Source: JANQIV01 sp050117315 (GTDB taxonomy: Bacteria; Bacteroidota; Ignavibacteria; Ignavibacteriales; Melioribacteraceae). From it: DNA of 30,867 nt. A program made the translations under genes and the position numbers. How positions within the stretch are numbered: position 1 is the stretch's first letter; every line of letters begins with the position of its first letter. This document shows, one piece after another, positions 7,297 to 16,525 of the stretch. Location of the stretch: NCBI GenBank assembly GCA_050117315.1, contig JASFMY010000079.1, positions 1 to 30,867 of the forward strand. The letters are read 5' to 3'. The notes under the pieces are model-generated. The model saw only the letters and a program-made list of their open reading frames with translations, made no database searches and had not been told where the DNA came from.

Positions 7297-7357
7297 GGTC
7301 AATTCCGAAATCAAAAAATAAAATCAAAAATAAAAACAAAAAACTTCGGAATTGACC
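7297..7357 (+). promoter_or_regulatory. Leader RNA stem-loop between leader peptide and ilvD
   Basis: GGTCAATTCCGAA at 7297-7309 pairs perfectly with TTCGGAATTGACC at 7345-7357, over an A-rich 35-base loop. CGGAATT inside the leader peptide (7241-7247, Ile-Gly-Ile codons 35-37) could pair instead with AATTCCG of the left arm, so the two structures exclude each other. A ribosome stalled on Ile/Leu/Val codons would cover 7241-7247 and favour the 13-bp stem. No U-tract follows the stem; GGAGG at 7358-7362 follows directly, so control might be translational rather than by termination. A tiny frame, MLYLNEEF (7368-7394), follows that ribosome site. Confidence 0.55.
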
Positions 7358-7411
7358 GGAGGCGGAAATGTTATATCTAAATGAAGAGTTTTAAAAACTT
7401 AGGGAAAAATT

Positions 7412-9103
7412 ATGAGATCAGATTTAGTCAAAAAAGGATTTGACAAAGCACCTCACAGAAGTTTGTTGAGAGCTACCGGTGTAATTAAAAGCGACGAAGA
7501 TTTTAAAAAACCATTTATAGGTATCTGCAATTCTTACATTGATTTAATACCCGGTCATGTTCACCTGCAGGAATTTGGTAAAATAGTGAAAAAAGCCGTA
7601 AGGGAAGCAGGAGGCGTCCCCTTTGAGTTCAACACAATAGGTGTAGATGACGGCATTGCAATGGGACACATAGGCATGAGGTATTCATTGGCAAGCAGGG
7701 AACTTATTGCCGATAGCGTTGAAACCGTTGCCGAAGCACACAGGCTTGACGGCTTAGTGTGCATACCTAACTGTGATAAAATTGTCCCGGGTATGTTGAT
7801 GGCTGCGGCAAGAATGAATATACCTACAATATTTGTTTCCGGCGGACCAATGAAAGCGGGTGTTACATCCGACGGCAGCAAAAGTGATTTAATCACAGTG
7901 TTCGAAGCAGTGGGACAATTTCAGAAAGGTGAAATGGATGAAAGCAAATTAAAAGAATTGGAAAACGTAAGCTGCCCTACCTGCGGTTCGTGTGCAGGAA
8001 TGTTCACGGCAAACTCAATGAACTGCTTAATGGAGGCGTTGGGATTAGCGTTACCAGGAAACGGGTCAATACTTGCAATTGACCCGGCAAGGAAAGAGCT
8101 TGCTAAAAAAGCAGCAGCACAAATTATTAATTTGATCGAGAAAGATATAAAACCTTCGGACATACTTACTGAAAGTGCTTTCCGTAATGCATTTGCACTT
8201 GATATGGCAATGGGCGGCAGTACAAATACTATTCTCCACACTTTAGCCATTGCAATTGAATCGGGATTTGAATTTGACCTGCATCAGCTAAACGAGATAG
8301 CCGAACGAACTCCGTACTTATGTAAAGTAAGCCCTGCGACTCAAACCGTTCACATAGAAGACGTTGATAGGGCCGGCGGTATTTCCGCCATCCTAAATGA
8401 ACTTTCCAAGGTTGAAAATCTAATTGACAAATCAACATTAACAGTTACCGGGGAAACTCTGGGTGAAAATATTTCTGGGGCTGAGATCAAAGATAAAATT
8501 GTAATTAGATCAATTGACGACCCTTATTCTGCAAAAGGCGGACTGGCATTATTGTTTGGTAATTTGGCGCCGGAAGGCTGTGTAGTTAAGATAGGCGCTG
8601 TTGATGAAAAGATGCTTGTACACAAAGGCCCTGCAAGAATTTATAATTCACAAGAAGATGCACTAAGCGGAATATTAAAAGGCGAAGTACAGGCAGGCGA
8701 AGTGGTAGTTATCCGTTACGAAGGACCTAAAGGCGGTCCCGGTATGCCGGAAATGCTTTCGCCTACAAGTGCGATAATGGGAATGGGGCTTGGAGATAAA
8801 GTTGCATTAATAACGGACGGCAGGTTTTCAGGAGGTACACGCGGTGCATGCATAGGACATATATCACCTGAAGCGGCTTCCGGCGGACCTATTGCAGCTA
8901 TTAACGAAGGTGATATAATTTCAATTGATATCCCCAATAAAACAATAAATGTAGAATTATCCGATGAGGAAATAAAATCAAGATTGGAGAATTTACCTGC
9001 ATTTGAACCAAAGATTAAAAAAGGATACCTGGCAAGGTACTTAAGTATGGTTACCTCTGCGAGTAAAGGTGCGATTTTAAACATTAACAATAAAAATATA
9101 TGA
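7412..9103 (+). CDS. ilvD: Dihydroxy-acid dehydratase
   Basis: Fe-S enzyme that dehydrates 2,3-dihydroxy-isovalerate and 2,3-dihydroxy-3-methylvalerate to the 2-keto acids, a late step of valine and isoleucine synthesis (and of the leucine precursor). The 563-residue length is normal. Landmarks: CNSYIDLIPGHVHLQEFGK (39-57), FNTIGVDDGIAMGHIGMRYS (73-92), CIPNCDKIVPGMLMAA (117-132) and SCPTCGSCAGMFTANSMN (187-204); Cys121 and Cys194 lie in the conserved cluster-binding motifs. The C-terminal half carries GGRFSGGT-type residues (TDGRFSGGTRGACIGHISPE). It is the first structural gene of the operon, preceded by AGGGA before the ATG; ilvB follows after 10 bases. Confidence 0.97.
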   Translation: MRSDLVKKGFDKAPHRSLLRATGVIKSDEDFKKPFIGICNSYIDLIPGHVHLQEFGKIVKKAVREAGGVPFEFNTIGVDDGIAMGHIGMRYSLASRELIADSVETVAEAHRLDGLVCIPNCDKIVPGMLMAAARMNIPTIFVSGGPMKAGVTSDGSKSDLITVFEAVGQFQKGEMDESKLKELENVSCPTCGSCAGMFTANSMNCLMEALGLALPGNGSILAIDPARKELAKKAAAQIINLIEKDIKPSDILTESAFRNAFALDMAMGGSTNTILHTLAIAIESGFEFDLHQLNEIAERTPYLCKVSPATQTVHIEDVDRAGGISAILNELSKVENLIDKSTLTVTGETLGENISGAEIKDKIVIRSIDDPYSAKGGLALLFGNLAPEGCVVKIGAVDEKMLVHKGPARIYNSQEDALSGILKGEVQAGEVVVIRYEGPKGGPGMPEMLSPTSAIMGMGLGDKVALITDGRFSGGTRGACIGHISPEAASGGPIAAINEGDIISIDIPNKTINVELSDEEIKSRLENLPAFEPKIKKGYLARYLSMVTSASKGAILNINNKNI

Positions 9104-9113
9104 AGGGAATACC

Positions 9114-10832
9114 ATGAGCAGCCAAAAGAAAAAACTTACAGGCGCAGACATTTTCTTTGAGTGTCTAAAGCAAGAAGGCGTTAAACACATCTTCGGTTAT
9201 CCCGGTGGTGTAGTATTAAAACTTTATGAAAAACTTTACGACGTTGACTTTCTCGAACATATTCTTGTACGCCACGAACAAGGCGCAACACATATGGCCG
9301 AGGGATACGCAAAAGCAACAGGAAAACCCGGCGTTGTATTGGTAACTTCAGGTCCCGGTGCTACAAATACCGTAACCGGTATAGCCGATGCATATATGGA
9401 CTCTGTTCCGCTAGTTGTTTTCACCGGGCAGGTTGCTTCGCATTTAATAGGCAACGATGCGTTTCAGGAGGCCGATATTGTAGGCATCACAAGACCTATT
9501 ACAAAACATAACTTCCTGGTAAGAAACATTGATGAGCTCGCAGTTACTATTAGAAAAGCATTTTATATTGCAACAACCGGGCGTCCAGGACCTGTTGTTG
9601 TTGATATGCCTAAAGATGTTATCAATGCCGAGACTGAGTTTAAATACCCTGATGAAATAGACATTAGAGGATATAAACCTGTTTACATGGGACATTTCAA
9701 CCAAATTAAAAAAGCAGCGGAAATTATCAGTAATGCAAAGAGACCTTTGCTTTACGTGGGCGGTGGTGTGGTGATGTCCAACGGAACTAAAGAATTAGAG
9801 GTCTTTGCTAAAGAAAATAATTTACCTGTTACAATGACACTACAGGGCTTAGGTGCATTTCCGGGTACTGATGAACAATCACTGGGAATGCTTGGAATGC
9901 ACGGCACTTACTGGGCAAATCAAGCAGTTAATAACTGTGATGTTATAGTTGCTCTCGGTGCCAGGTTCGACGATAGGGTTACAGGTAAAGTGGAAACTTT
10001 TGCATCAAAAGCATATAAAATTCACGTTGATATTGATCCTACCTGTATTGATAAAAACGTGCTTGTAGATCTGCCTATCGTTGGGGATGTAAAACACATA
10101 ATTGCGGAAATAGCAGCAGAGATGACGAAGAAACCTGAAGTAGACGATTGGTGGAAGCAGATAAATCAATGGAGAGACGATTGCCCGTTAGCTTATGAAG
10201 ATCAAGACGGTAAACTTAGAACTGAATATGTAATAGAAAAGATATCTGAAAAAACAAACGGCGATGCTGTTGTTGTAACGGATGTTGGACAACATCAAAT
10301 GTGGACTGCCCAATACTACAAGTATAATCACCCGAGATCGAACTTAACAAGCGGCGGACTTGGTACTATGGGCTTTTCGGTTCCGGCTTCCATCGGTGCT
10401 GCATTTGCCGTTAAAGACAGACCGGTTGTTTCCATCAGCGGAGACGGCGGATTTCAAATGAACCTGCAGGAATTAATAACAGCAGCTTATTATAAACTTC
10501 CTATTAAATTTTTTATAATGAATAACAGCTTCTTGGGAATGGTCCGTCAATGGCAGGAATTGTTCCATGCCGAGAAGTACAGCTTTACCGACCTTGGAGC
10601 AAGTAATCCCGATTTTGTTAAAGTTGCAGAATCAATGGGAGTGGAAGGATTTTCAACTGATGATCCTGAAGAAATTGACTCACTGCTTGATAAAGCCTTT
10701 AGCATAAACGACAGGCCGGTTCTTGTTGAATTCAAAGTAGTAAAAGAAGATATGGTATTTCCAATGGTGCCCACCGGCGCTTCAATATCGGAGATGATGG
10801 TTAAAAGACTAAATCCAAAGAGGATGACCTAA
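9114..10832 (+). CDS. ilvB: Acetolactate synthase, large (catalytic) subunit
   Basis: ThDP-dependent enzyme that condenses pyruvate with pyruvate or 2-oxobutyrate, the first common step of valine/leucine and isoleucine synthesis. It has 572 residues in the three usual domains: the Pyr domain with catalytic Glu55 (VRHEQGATHMAEGYAKATG), a central FAD-binding domain (LGARFDDRVTGKVETFASKA, 281-300), and the PP domain with GDGGFQMNLQEL (443-454) and the metal-binding Asn pair at 470-471. AAGGGA before the ATG supports the start. The regulatory subunit gene begins one base after its stop. Confidence 0.97.
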   Translation: MSSQKKKLTGADIFFECLKQEGVKHIFGYPGGVVLKLYEKLYDVDFLEHILVRHEQGATHMAEGYAKATGKPGVVLVTSGPGATNTVTGIADAYMDSVPLVVFTGQVASHLIGNDAFQEADIVGITRPITKHNFLVRNIDELAVTIRKAFYIATTGRPGPVVVDMPKDVINAETEFKYPDEIDIRGYKPVYMGHFNQIKKAAEIISNAKRPLLYVGGGVVMSNGTKELEVFAKENNLPVTMTLQGLGAFPGTDEQSLGMLGMHGTYWANQAVNNCDVIVALGARFDDRVTGKVETFASKAYKIHVDIDPTCIDKNVLVDLPIVGDVKHIIAEIAAEMTKKPEVDDWWKQINQWRDDCPLAYEDQDGKLRTEYVIEKISEKTNGDAVVVTDVGQHQMWTAQYYKYNHPRSNLTSGGLGTMGFSVPASIGAAFAVKDRPVVSISGDGGFQMNLQELITAAYYKLPIKFFIMNNSFLGMVRQWQELFHAEKYSFTDLGASNPDFVKVAESMGVEGFSTDDPEEIDSLLDKAFSINDRPVLVEFKVVKEDMVFPMVPTGASISEMMVKRLNPKRMT

Positions 10833-10833
10833 T

Positions 10834-11352
10834 ATGAAAAGAACAATCTCAGTACTTGTAGAAAATACCTTCGGCGCATTCGATAGAGTTGCAACAATGT
10901 TCAGCGGGAAAGGTTTTAATATTCACAGTATATCAATCGGTGAAACGGAAGTACGGGAAGTATCTCGTATGACAATTGTTACCGAAGGCGATACCCAAAT
11001 TCTTGACCAGGTAATAAAGCAGCTTAATAGGCTTATAGATACCATAAAAGTAGTTGACTTGTCAAGTCAAAATCATATTGAAAGAGAACTTGCGCTTGTT
11101 ACGGTTGGCTTATCAAACGGTTCAATGGAAGAGATCAAAAACATTTGTGATATTTTCCGCGGCAAGATAGTCGACATAACAAACAAGACTATGATGGTTG
11201 AAGTAACCGGTCCCCCGGATAAAATTCAAGCTGCTATAAACGTTCTTGCGCCTTTCGGCATAAAAGAAGTTGCAAGGTCCGGTACAGTGGCTTTAAAACG
11301 CGGAAAACAAATTCACTATTCTAATCAATATAAAGAACAACAAGAGGTATAA
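10834..11352 (+). CDS. ilvN: Acetolactate synthase, small (regulatory) subunit
   Basis: A 172-residue partner that activates the large subunit and confers feedback inhibition by valine. The N-terminal ACT domain is clear: SVLVENTFGAFDRVATMFSG then KGFNIHSISIGETE. The middle has a typical ALVTVGLSNGSMEEIKNICD stretch, and the C-terminal ALS_ss_C-type domain contains MMVEVTGPPDKIQAAINVLA. This is the longer form of the subunit (IlvH type rather than the short E. coli IlvN). Only one base separates it from ilvB, so translational coupling is likely; ilvC follows after two bases. Confidence 0.95.
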   Translation: MKRTISVLVENTFGAFDRVATMFSGKGFNIHSISIGETEVREVSRMTIVTEGDTQILDQVIKQLNRLIDTIKVVDLSSQNHIERELALVTVGLSNGSMEEIKNICDIFRGKIVDITNKTMMVEVTGPPDKIQAAINVLAPFGIKEVARSGTVALKRGKQIHYSNQYKEQQEV

Positions 11353-11354
11353 TA

Positions 11355-12344
11355 ATGAAAGTATATTACAACGAAGATGCATCACTAGATTTACTAAAGA
11401 ATAAAAAAATTGCTGTAGTTGGTTACGGAAGCCAAGGACACGCTCATGCACAAAATTTGAAAGAAAGCGGAATGAATGTAACGGTAGCTGAAGTTCCAGG
11501 CGGAAAAGCTTGGAAAGCTGCTGAAGAAGCCGGTTTAACCGTTAAAACAACTGAAGAAGTATCAGCTGAAGCAAATGTAATAATGATCCTTTTGCCCGAT
11601 CAAATTCAAAAAACCGTTTATGAAAATTCAATAGCACCAAATTTAAAAGAAGGTGATACATTAGTATTTGCGCACGGTTTTAATATCCACTACAAATGGA
11701 TTGTTCCCCCGGCAAATGTAAATGTTATGATGATTGCTCCCAAAAGTCCCGGTCACCTTGTACGCAGAACATTTACAGAAGGTAACGGTGTACCTTGTTT
11801 AATTGCTGTTTACCAGGATTACACGGGAAACACTAAAGACCTTGCGCTTGCATGGGCTAAAGGAATAGGCGGAACAAGAGCAGGAGTTATTGAAACAACC
11901 TTTAAAAACGAAACCGAAACCGATCTATTCGGTGAGCAGGCAGTGCTCTGCGGCGGTTCGGCGGAATTAATTAAAGCCGGGTTTGAAACATTGGTTGAAG
12001 CTGGTTACCCTGCCGAACTAGCTTATTTTGAAGTGATGCATGAATTAAAACTAATTGTTGATCTTTACTATGAAGGCGGTCTTTCATATATGAATTATTC
12101 CGTAAGTGACACTGCCGAATATGGCGGTATGACACGCGGAAACAAAGTTATTACAGATGAATCAAGACAAGCAATGAAAAAAATGATTAAAGATATACAA
12201 GACGGTTCTTTTGCTGAAGAATGGAAAAAAGAAAATGAATCCGGTCTTAAGAAGCATCTTGAACTAAGAAAACAAAATACAGAACACCCAATTGAAAAAG
12301 TGGGAGCAACATTAAGAAGTATGATGACTTGGTTGAAAAAATAG
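11355..12344 (+). CDS. ilvC: Ketol-acid reductoisomerase (class I)
   Basis: NAD(P)H-dependent and Mg-dependent isomerisation and reduction of acetolactate or acetohydroxybutyrate to the dihydroxy acids used by IlvD. At 329 residues it is a class I enzyme. The Rossmann motif is GYGSQGHAHAQNLKESG (23-39); GHLVRRTFTEGNG and the metal-binding ETDLFGEQAVLCGG and FEVMHELKLIVDLYYEGG are present. The loop that sets cofactor preference follows the NLKESG helix, but NADH versus NADPH was not decided here. It starts two bases after ilvN, and leuB follows after 13 bases. Confidence 0.97.
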   Translation: MKVYYNEDASLDLLKNKKIAVVGYGSQGHAHAQNLKESGMNVTVAEVPGGKAWKAAEEAGLTVKTTEEVSAEANVIMILLPDQIQKTVYENSIAPNLKEGDTLVFAHGFNIHYKWIVPPANVNVMMIAPKSPGHLVRRTFTEGNGVPCLIAVYQDYTGNTKDLALAWAKGIGGTRAGVIETTFKNETETDLFGEQAVLCGGSAELIKAGFETLVEAGYPAELAYFEVMHELKLIVDLYYEGGLSYMNYSVSDTAEYGGMTRGNKVITDESRQAMKKMIKDIQDGSFAEEWKKENESGLKKHLELRKQNTEHPIEKVGATLRSMMTWLKK

Positions 12345-12357
12345 TAAAGGAAATAAA

Positions 12358-13455
12358 ATGACTCAAAAAATAACACTTCTTCCGGGCGACGGAATAGGGC
12401 CGGAAGTAACAAAAGCCGCGGTAAAAGTAATTGAATATACTTCGGAGAAATTCAATACGGCTTTTGCTTTGCAGGAAAAATTAATCGGCGGAGCTTCATA
12501 CGAAAAACACGGGACACCTTTAACAGAAGATACATTACAGGCTTGTTACGATTCCAATGCAGTATTGCTTGGCGCTGTGGGCGGTTATAAATGGGAGAAT
12601 CTTGAACACCATTTAAAACCCGAAGCTGCTTTGCTTAAGCTTAGAAAATCGCTTGGCTTATTTACAAATATTAGGCCTGCAAAAATATTCACACCTCTGA
12701 TAGATTCTTCTTCACTTAAACGCGAAGTTCTTGAAGGAACAGACTTTGTTGTATTCCGCGAACTAACGGGTGGCATTTATTTCGGCCAGCCCCGCGGGTA
12801 CGATGAAAATAAAGGCTTCAACACTATGGTTTACGAAAAAGAAGAAATTGTGAGAATTGCAAAACAAGCTTTTGAAGCAGCCGGAAGAAGAAATAAAAAA
12901 CTTACATCTGTTGATAAAGCGAACGTACTTGAGGTTTCCCAGTTCTGGCGCAAAGTTGTTGAAGAAGTTTCCGCAGAATACCCGGATGTTGAATTGAATC
13001 ACATGTACGTTGATAATGCCGCAATGCAGATTGTCCGCGACCCTAAACAGTTTGACGTTATAGTTACATCCAACCTGTTCGGTGATATTATAAGCGACAT
13101 ATCGGGAATGATAACGGGAAGTTTGGGTATGCTGCCTTCTGCAAGCCTCGGCACCAAGTACGCATTGTACGAGCCTGTTCACGGCAGTGCGCCTGATATT
13201 GCCGGGCAGAACAAAGCAAATCCTATTGCAACAATATTATCTGCTGCAATGATGTTTGAATATTCATTTGACATGTCGAAAGCGTCGCAGCTAATATTCG
13301 ATTCTGTAAACAAAACTTTGGAGCAAGGTTACAGAACTGCAGATATTGCAAATGAAAACGATACTGTTGTTTCCACGGATCAAATGACGGAAATAATATT
13401 AAATAATTTCGAAGAAATATTTAATGATCTTTCATTGGGAGTATTTACGCTTTAA
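12358..13455 (+). CDS. leuB: 3-Isopropylmalate dehydrogenase
   Basis: Oxidative decarboxylation of 3-isopropylmalate to 2-oxoisocaproate in leucine synthesis, possibly also acting on 3-methylmalate in the citramalate route to isoleucine, given cimA downstream (inference). 365 residues, the normal length. LLPGDGIGPEVT opens the protein; LRKSLGLFTNIRPAK and FRELTGGIYFGQPRG are the substrate-binding parts; YVDNAAMQIVRDPKQFDVIV and NLFGDIISDISGMITGSLGM carry the metal-binding Asp residues; EPVHGSAPDIAGQNKANPIA is the cofactor-binding loop. AAGGAAATAAA before the ATG is a fair ribosome site. Confidence 0.96.
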   Translation: MTQKITLLPGDGIGPEVTKAAVKVIEYTSEKFNTAFALQEKLIGGASYEKHGTPLTEDTLQACYDSNAVLLGAVGGYKWENLEHHLKPEAALLKLRKSLGLFTNIRPAKIFTPLIDSSSLKREVLEGTDFVVFRELTGGIYFGQPRGYDENKGFNTMVYEKEEIVRIAKQAFEAAGRRNKKLTSVDKANVLEVSQFWRKVVEEVSAEYPDVELNHMYVDNAAMQIVRDPKQFDVIVTSNLFGDIISDISGMITGSLGMLPSASLGTKYALYEPVHGSAPDIAGQNKANPIATILSAAMMFEYSFDMSKASQLIFDSVNKTLEQGYRTADIANENDTVVSTDQMTEIILNNFEEIFNDLSLGVFTL

Positions 13456-13463
13456 CCCGTTGT

Positions 13464-13482
13464 TGCCTTATAAAATAAGGCA
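13464..13482. promoter_or_regulatory. Stem-loop between leuB and leuA
   Basis: TGCCTTAT and ATAAGGCA form a perfect 8-bp stem over an AAA loop. No U-tract follows, so it is more likely an mRNA processing or stability element than a terminator; it may adjust leuA expression relative to upstream genes. Confidence 0.4.
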
Positions 13483-13540
13483 GCGGTAAGGTTTAGTATT
13501 ATAACAAATAATAATAAACAATTTTAAAATCATTTAACAA

Positions 13541-15136
13541 ATGGTTGGCCAAATGAAAAAAGAAAAAATTACAATATTTGATACAACTTTAAGAGACGGA
13601 GAACAATCTCCCGGTGCATCATTAAACATGATGGAAAAATTGGAGATTGCAAAGGAACTTGAAAGATTAAATGTAGACGTTATTGAAGCAGGATTCCCGG
13701 TTTCTTCTCCGACTCAATTTGAAGCAGTGAAAAGAATTGCAGGGGAAGTTGGAGTGACAATTGCGGGATTGGCAAGAGCAAAAGAAGTAGATATTAAATG
13801 TGCTTACGATGCAATAGCAGGTGCAAAGAAAAAACGGATACATACTTTTGCAAGCACATCGGATTACCACATCATAGGCAAATTCGGACATGATAGGTAC
13901 GGCAAAACACTTGAAGAAAAAAGAAAGACAGTTCTGCAGATGTCTTACGACATGGTTCAATATGCAAAAACTTTTGTTGATGATGTTGAGTTTTCCGCTG
14001 AAGATGCAGGAAGAACAGATCTTACTTACCTTGCGGAAGTTATTGAAGCTGCTATTGATGCCGGTGCCACTACCGTTAACATTCCCGATACTACCGGCTA
14101 CACAATGCCTTTTGAATACGGGAATAAAATCGCCGAATTAAAACGGAGAGTAAGAAACATTGACAAAGCCGTAATAAGCGTTCACTGCCACAATGATTTG
14201 GGATTGGCAGTTGCCAACTCAATTGCAGGTATTGAAAACGGTGCGAGGCAGGTGGAATGTACAATAAACGGAATAGGCGAACGCGCAGGCAATGCTTCTC
14301 TTGAAGAAATAGTAATGGCTTTGAATGTCAGAAAAGATATATTCGACTACTACACGGAAATTGACGCGAAAAAAATATTCAACGTAAGCAGGATGGTTTC
14401 ATCATTCACAGGAGTTATTATTCAACCCAACAAAGCTATTGTTGGGGAGAATGCTTTTGCGCATGAGTCCGGTATTCACCAGGACGGTATGTTAAAGAAC
14501 CGCGAAACTTATGAAATAATGACACCCGAATCCGTAGGGGTTGAAAACACGAAGATTATTCTTGGACGTCATTCAGGAAAACACGGTTTAAAATCAAGGC
14601 TGGAAAAATTGGGTTATCATTTAACCGATGACGAACTGGTAAAAGCCTACGATCTTTTTACAAAACTTGCAGATAAAAAGAAAGAAGTATTTGACGATGA
14701 CTTACGTGTATTAATGGGTGATGAAGTTTACAAAGCCCAAGAATATTTTGAACTCGAGAGTTTTCAAATCAACTCGGGAAATACGGGTATTCCCACAGCA
14801 ACCGTAAAAATTAAAAATACCGATAATGAGTTTGCTGATTCTGCAACAGGAGACGGTCCCGTTGATGCTTTGTTTAATGCTATTGACCGCGCTTTAAATA
14901 TCCGGCCGCAAGTTGAATCTTACCAGGTTCGTTCGGTTACTTCCGGTCGTGAAGCTTTGGGCGAAGTAAACCTGAGAATAAGATACAACGAACACAGCTT
15001 TACAGGCAGAGGCGTTTCAACAGATATTATTGAATCAAGCGCTAAGGCATATCTGCAGGCGATTAATCAACAGGAATTATTCAAGGCCCAGGAAGAATCG
15101 CTTAACGAGATCGATTCACTAAATAGAGTAATGTAA
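13541..15136 (+). CDS. leuA: 2-Isopropylmalate synthase
   Basis: Condenses acetyl-CoA with 2-oxoisovalerate, the committed step of leucine synthesis. 531 residues: a TIM-barrel catalytic domain with DTTLRDGEQSPGASLNMMEK near the start, the metal-binding HCHNDLGLAVANS, and GIGERAGNASLEEIVMAL, followed by a linker and a C-terminal LeuA dimer (regulatory) domain ending near the C-terminus, the site of leucine feedback in this family. ATG is possible at 13541 (MVGQMKK) or 13553 (MKKEK); neither has a strong ribosome site. The full regulatory domain and leucine-pathway neighbours separate it from homocitrate synthase. Confidence 0.95.
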   Translation: MVGQMKKEKITIFDTTLRDGEQSPGASLNMMEKLEIAKELERLNVDVIEAGFPVSSPTQFEAVKRIAGEVGVTIAGLARAKEVDIKCAYDAIAGAKKKRIHTFASTSDYHIIGKFGHDRYGKTLEEKRKTVLQMSYDMVQYAKTFVDDVEFSAEDAGRTDLTYLAEVIEAAIDAGATTVNIPDTTGYTMPFEYGNKIAELKRRVRNIDKAVISVHCHNDLGLAVANSIAGIENGARQVECTINGIGERAGNASLEEIVMALNVRKDIFDYYTEIDAKKIFNVSRMVSSFTGVIIQPNKAIVGENAFAHESGIHQDGMLKNRETYEIMTPESVGVENTKIILGRHSGKHGLKSRLEKLGYHLTDDELVKAYDLFTKLADKKKEVFDDDLRVLMGDEVYKAQEYFELESFQINSGNTGIPTATVKIKNTDNEFADSATGDGPVDALFNAIDRALNIRPQVESYQVRSVTSGREALGEVNLRIRYNEHSFTGRGVSTDIIESSAKAYLQAINQQELFKAQEESLNEIDSLNRVM

Positions 15137-15148
15137 AGGAGTTTTTAA

Positions 15149-16444
15149 ATGGGAATGACAATTACAGAAAAAATTTTGGCTAAGTCCGCAGGTAAGCCTG
15201 AAGTTAAACCGGGTGAAAATGTTTGGCTTAACGTTGATGTATTAATGACACATGACGTCTGCGGCCCGCCGACGATAGGGATATGGAAAAAAGAATTTGG
15301 TGAAAGTGCAAAAATATGGGATAAGGAAAAACTCGTTATTTTTCCCGATCACTATATATTTACTGCAAATAAACATGCAAATAGGAACGTAAATATTCTT
15401 AGAGAGTTTGCAGAAGAATACCGATTCGAAAACTATTATGATGTTGGTACCGAAAGATATAAAGGTGTCTGCCACATAGCGCTTGCAGAAGAGGGTTACA
15501 ACATACCCGGTACTGTCTTATTCGGAACCGACTCGCATACATGTACATCCGGTGCATTTGGAATGTTTGCAACGGGTGTTGGGAATACCGATGCGGCATT
15601 TATTCTAGGTACGGGAAAAATTTGGGAGAAAGTGCCTGAATCGCTAAAATTCACTTTCCACGGAAAGATGCCTGATTATTTGACCGCGAAAGATTTGATT
15701 CTTCAAATTCTCGGTGACATTACAACCGACGGCGCAACTTACCGCGCTATGGAATTTGACGGTGAAGCAGTTTACAGTCTTTCCATGAATGAAAGGATGA
15801 CCCTAACAAACATGGCAATTGAAGCAGGCGGAATGAATGGAATAATAGCCGCAGACGAAGTAACAGAGGCTTATGTAAAAGAGAGAACAGATAAACCTTA
15901 TGAAATTTTCAAAAGCGATGACGACGCGGTTTATCACGGTAAGTATGAATATGATGTAGAAGATATTGAACCGGTTGTTGCAAAACCGCACAGCCCCGAT
16001 AATAGGGATACTGTAAAAAACGTTGAAGGCACACAGCTATCCAAGTGTTACATTGGTTCATGTACAGGCGGCAAAATAACAGACTTTCAATTTGCAGCCA
16101 AATTTTTAGCCGGTAATGAAGTGAAAGTCCCGACATTTATTATACCTGCTAGCACCAAAGTTGCAAAACAGCTTGAAGTTGAAATGTACAACGGTATTTC
16201 GCTAAAACAAATTTTTGAAGATTCGGGATGCATCATTGCACAGTCATCATGCGCTGCATGCCTTGGCGGACCTGATGATACAATCGGAAGGACGGTTGAC
16301 AAAGATGTGGTAATATCGACTACGAACAGGAACTTCCCCGGAAGAATGGGAAGTAAAAAATCAGATGTATATCTGGCATCGCCTTTAACAGTAGCGGCCT
16401 CGGCAATAACTGGAGTTATTACCGACCCGAGAAATTTTATGTAA
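15149..16444 (+). CDS. leuC: 3-Isopropylmalate dehydratase, large subunit
   Basis: Aconitase-superfamily subunit carrying the [4Fe-4S] cluster for isomerising 2- to 3-isopropylmalate (and probably citramalate to 3-methylmalate). 431 residues, the shorter LeuC/HacA-like form rather than the roughly 465-residue E. coli form. TDSHTCTSGAFGMFATGVGN lies at 128-147; the cluster cysteines are C305 (GSCTGGKITDF), C368 and C371 (SSCAACLGG). Near the end, NRNFPGRMGSKKSDVYLASP is the conserved aconitase stretch. AAAGGAG before the ATG supports the start. It needs LeuD, encoded 81 bases downstream. Confidence 0.95.
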   Translation: MGMTITEKILAKSAGKPEVKPGENVWLNVDVLMTHDVCGPPTIGIWKKEFGESAKIWDKEKLVIFPDHYIFTANKHANRNVNILREFAEEYRFENYYDVGTERYKGVCHIALAEEGYNIPGTVLFGTDSHTCTSGAFGMFATGVGNTDAAFILGTGKIWEKVPESLKFTFHGKMPDYLTAKDLILQILGDITTDGATYRAMEFDGEAVYSLSMNERMTLTNMAIEAGGMNGIIAADEVTEAYVKERTDKPYEIFKSDDDAVYHGKYEYDVEDIEPVVAKPHSPDNRDTVKNVEGTQLSKCYIGSCTGGKITDFQFAAKFLAGNEVKVPTFIIPASTKVAKQLEVEMYNGISLKQIFEDSGCIIAQSSCAACLGGPDDTIGRTVDKDVVISTTNRNFPGRMGSKKSDVYLASPLTVAASAITGVITDPRNFM

Positions 16445-16450
16445 CAACCC

Positions 16451-16484
16451 CTTACTCTAAAAACAGATTATGAACAAGAGTAAG
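16451..16484. promoter_or_regulatory. Stem-loop between leuC and leuD
   Basis: CTTACTCT at 16451-16458 pairs perfectly with AGAGTAAG at 16477-16484. It is followed by purine-rich short direct repeats of the GATTAAG/GATTAGG type rather than a U-tract, so a role in mRNA processing is more likely than termination. Confidence 0.35.
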
Positions 16485-16525
16485 ATTAAGAAGTGAGATT
16501 AGGATTAAGATAATATGGAGAACAA

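Noticed and set aside
9236..9704. Long minus-strand frames inside ilvB and the other biosynthetic genes
   Set aside because: They lie opposite clearly conserved enzymes and look like antisense translations with no ribosome sites or family motifs.
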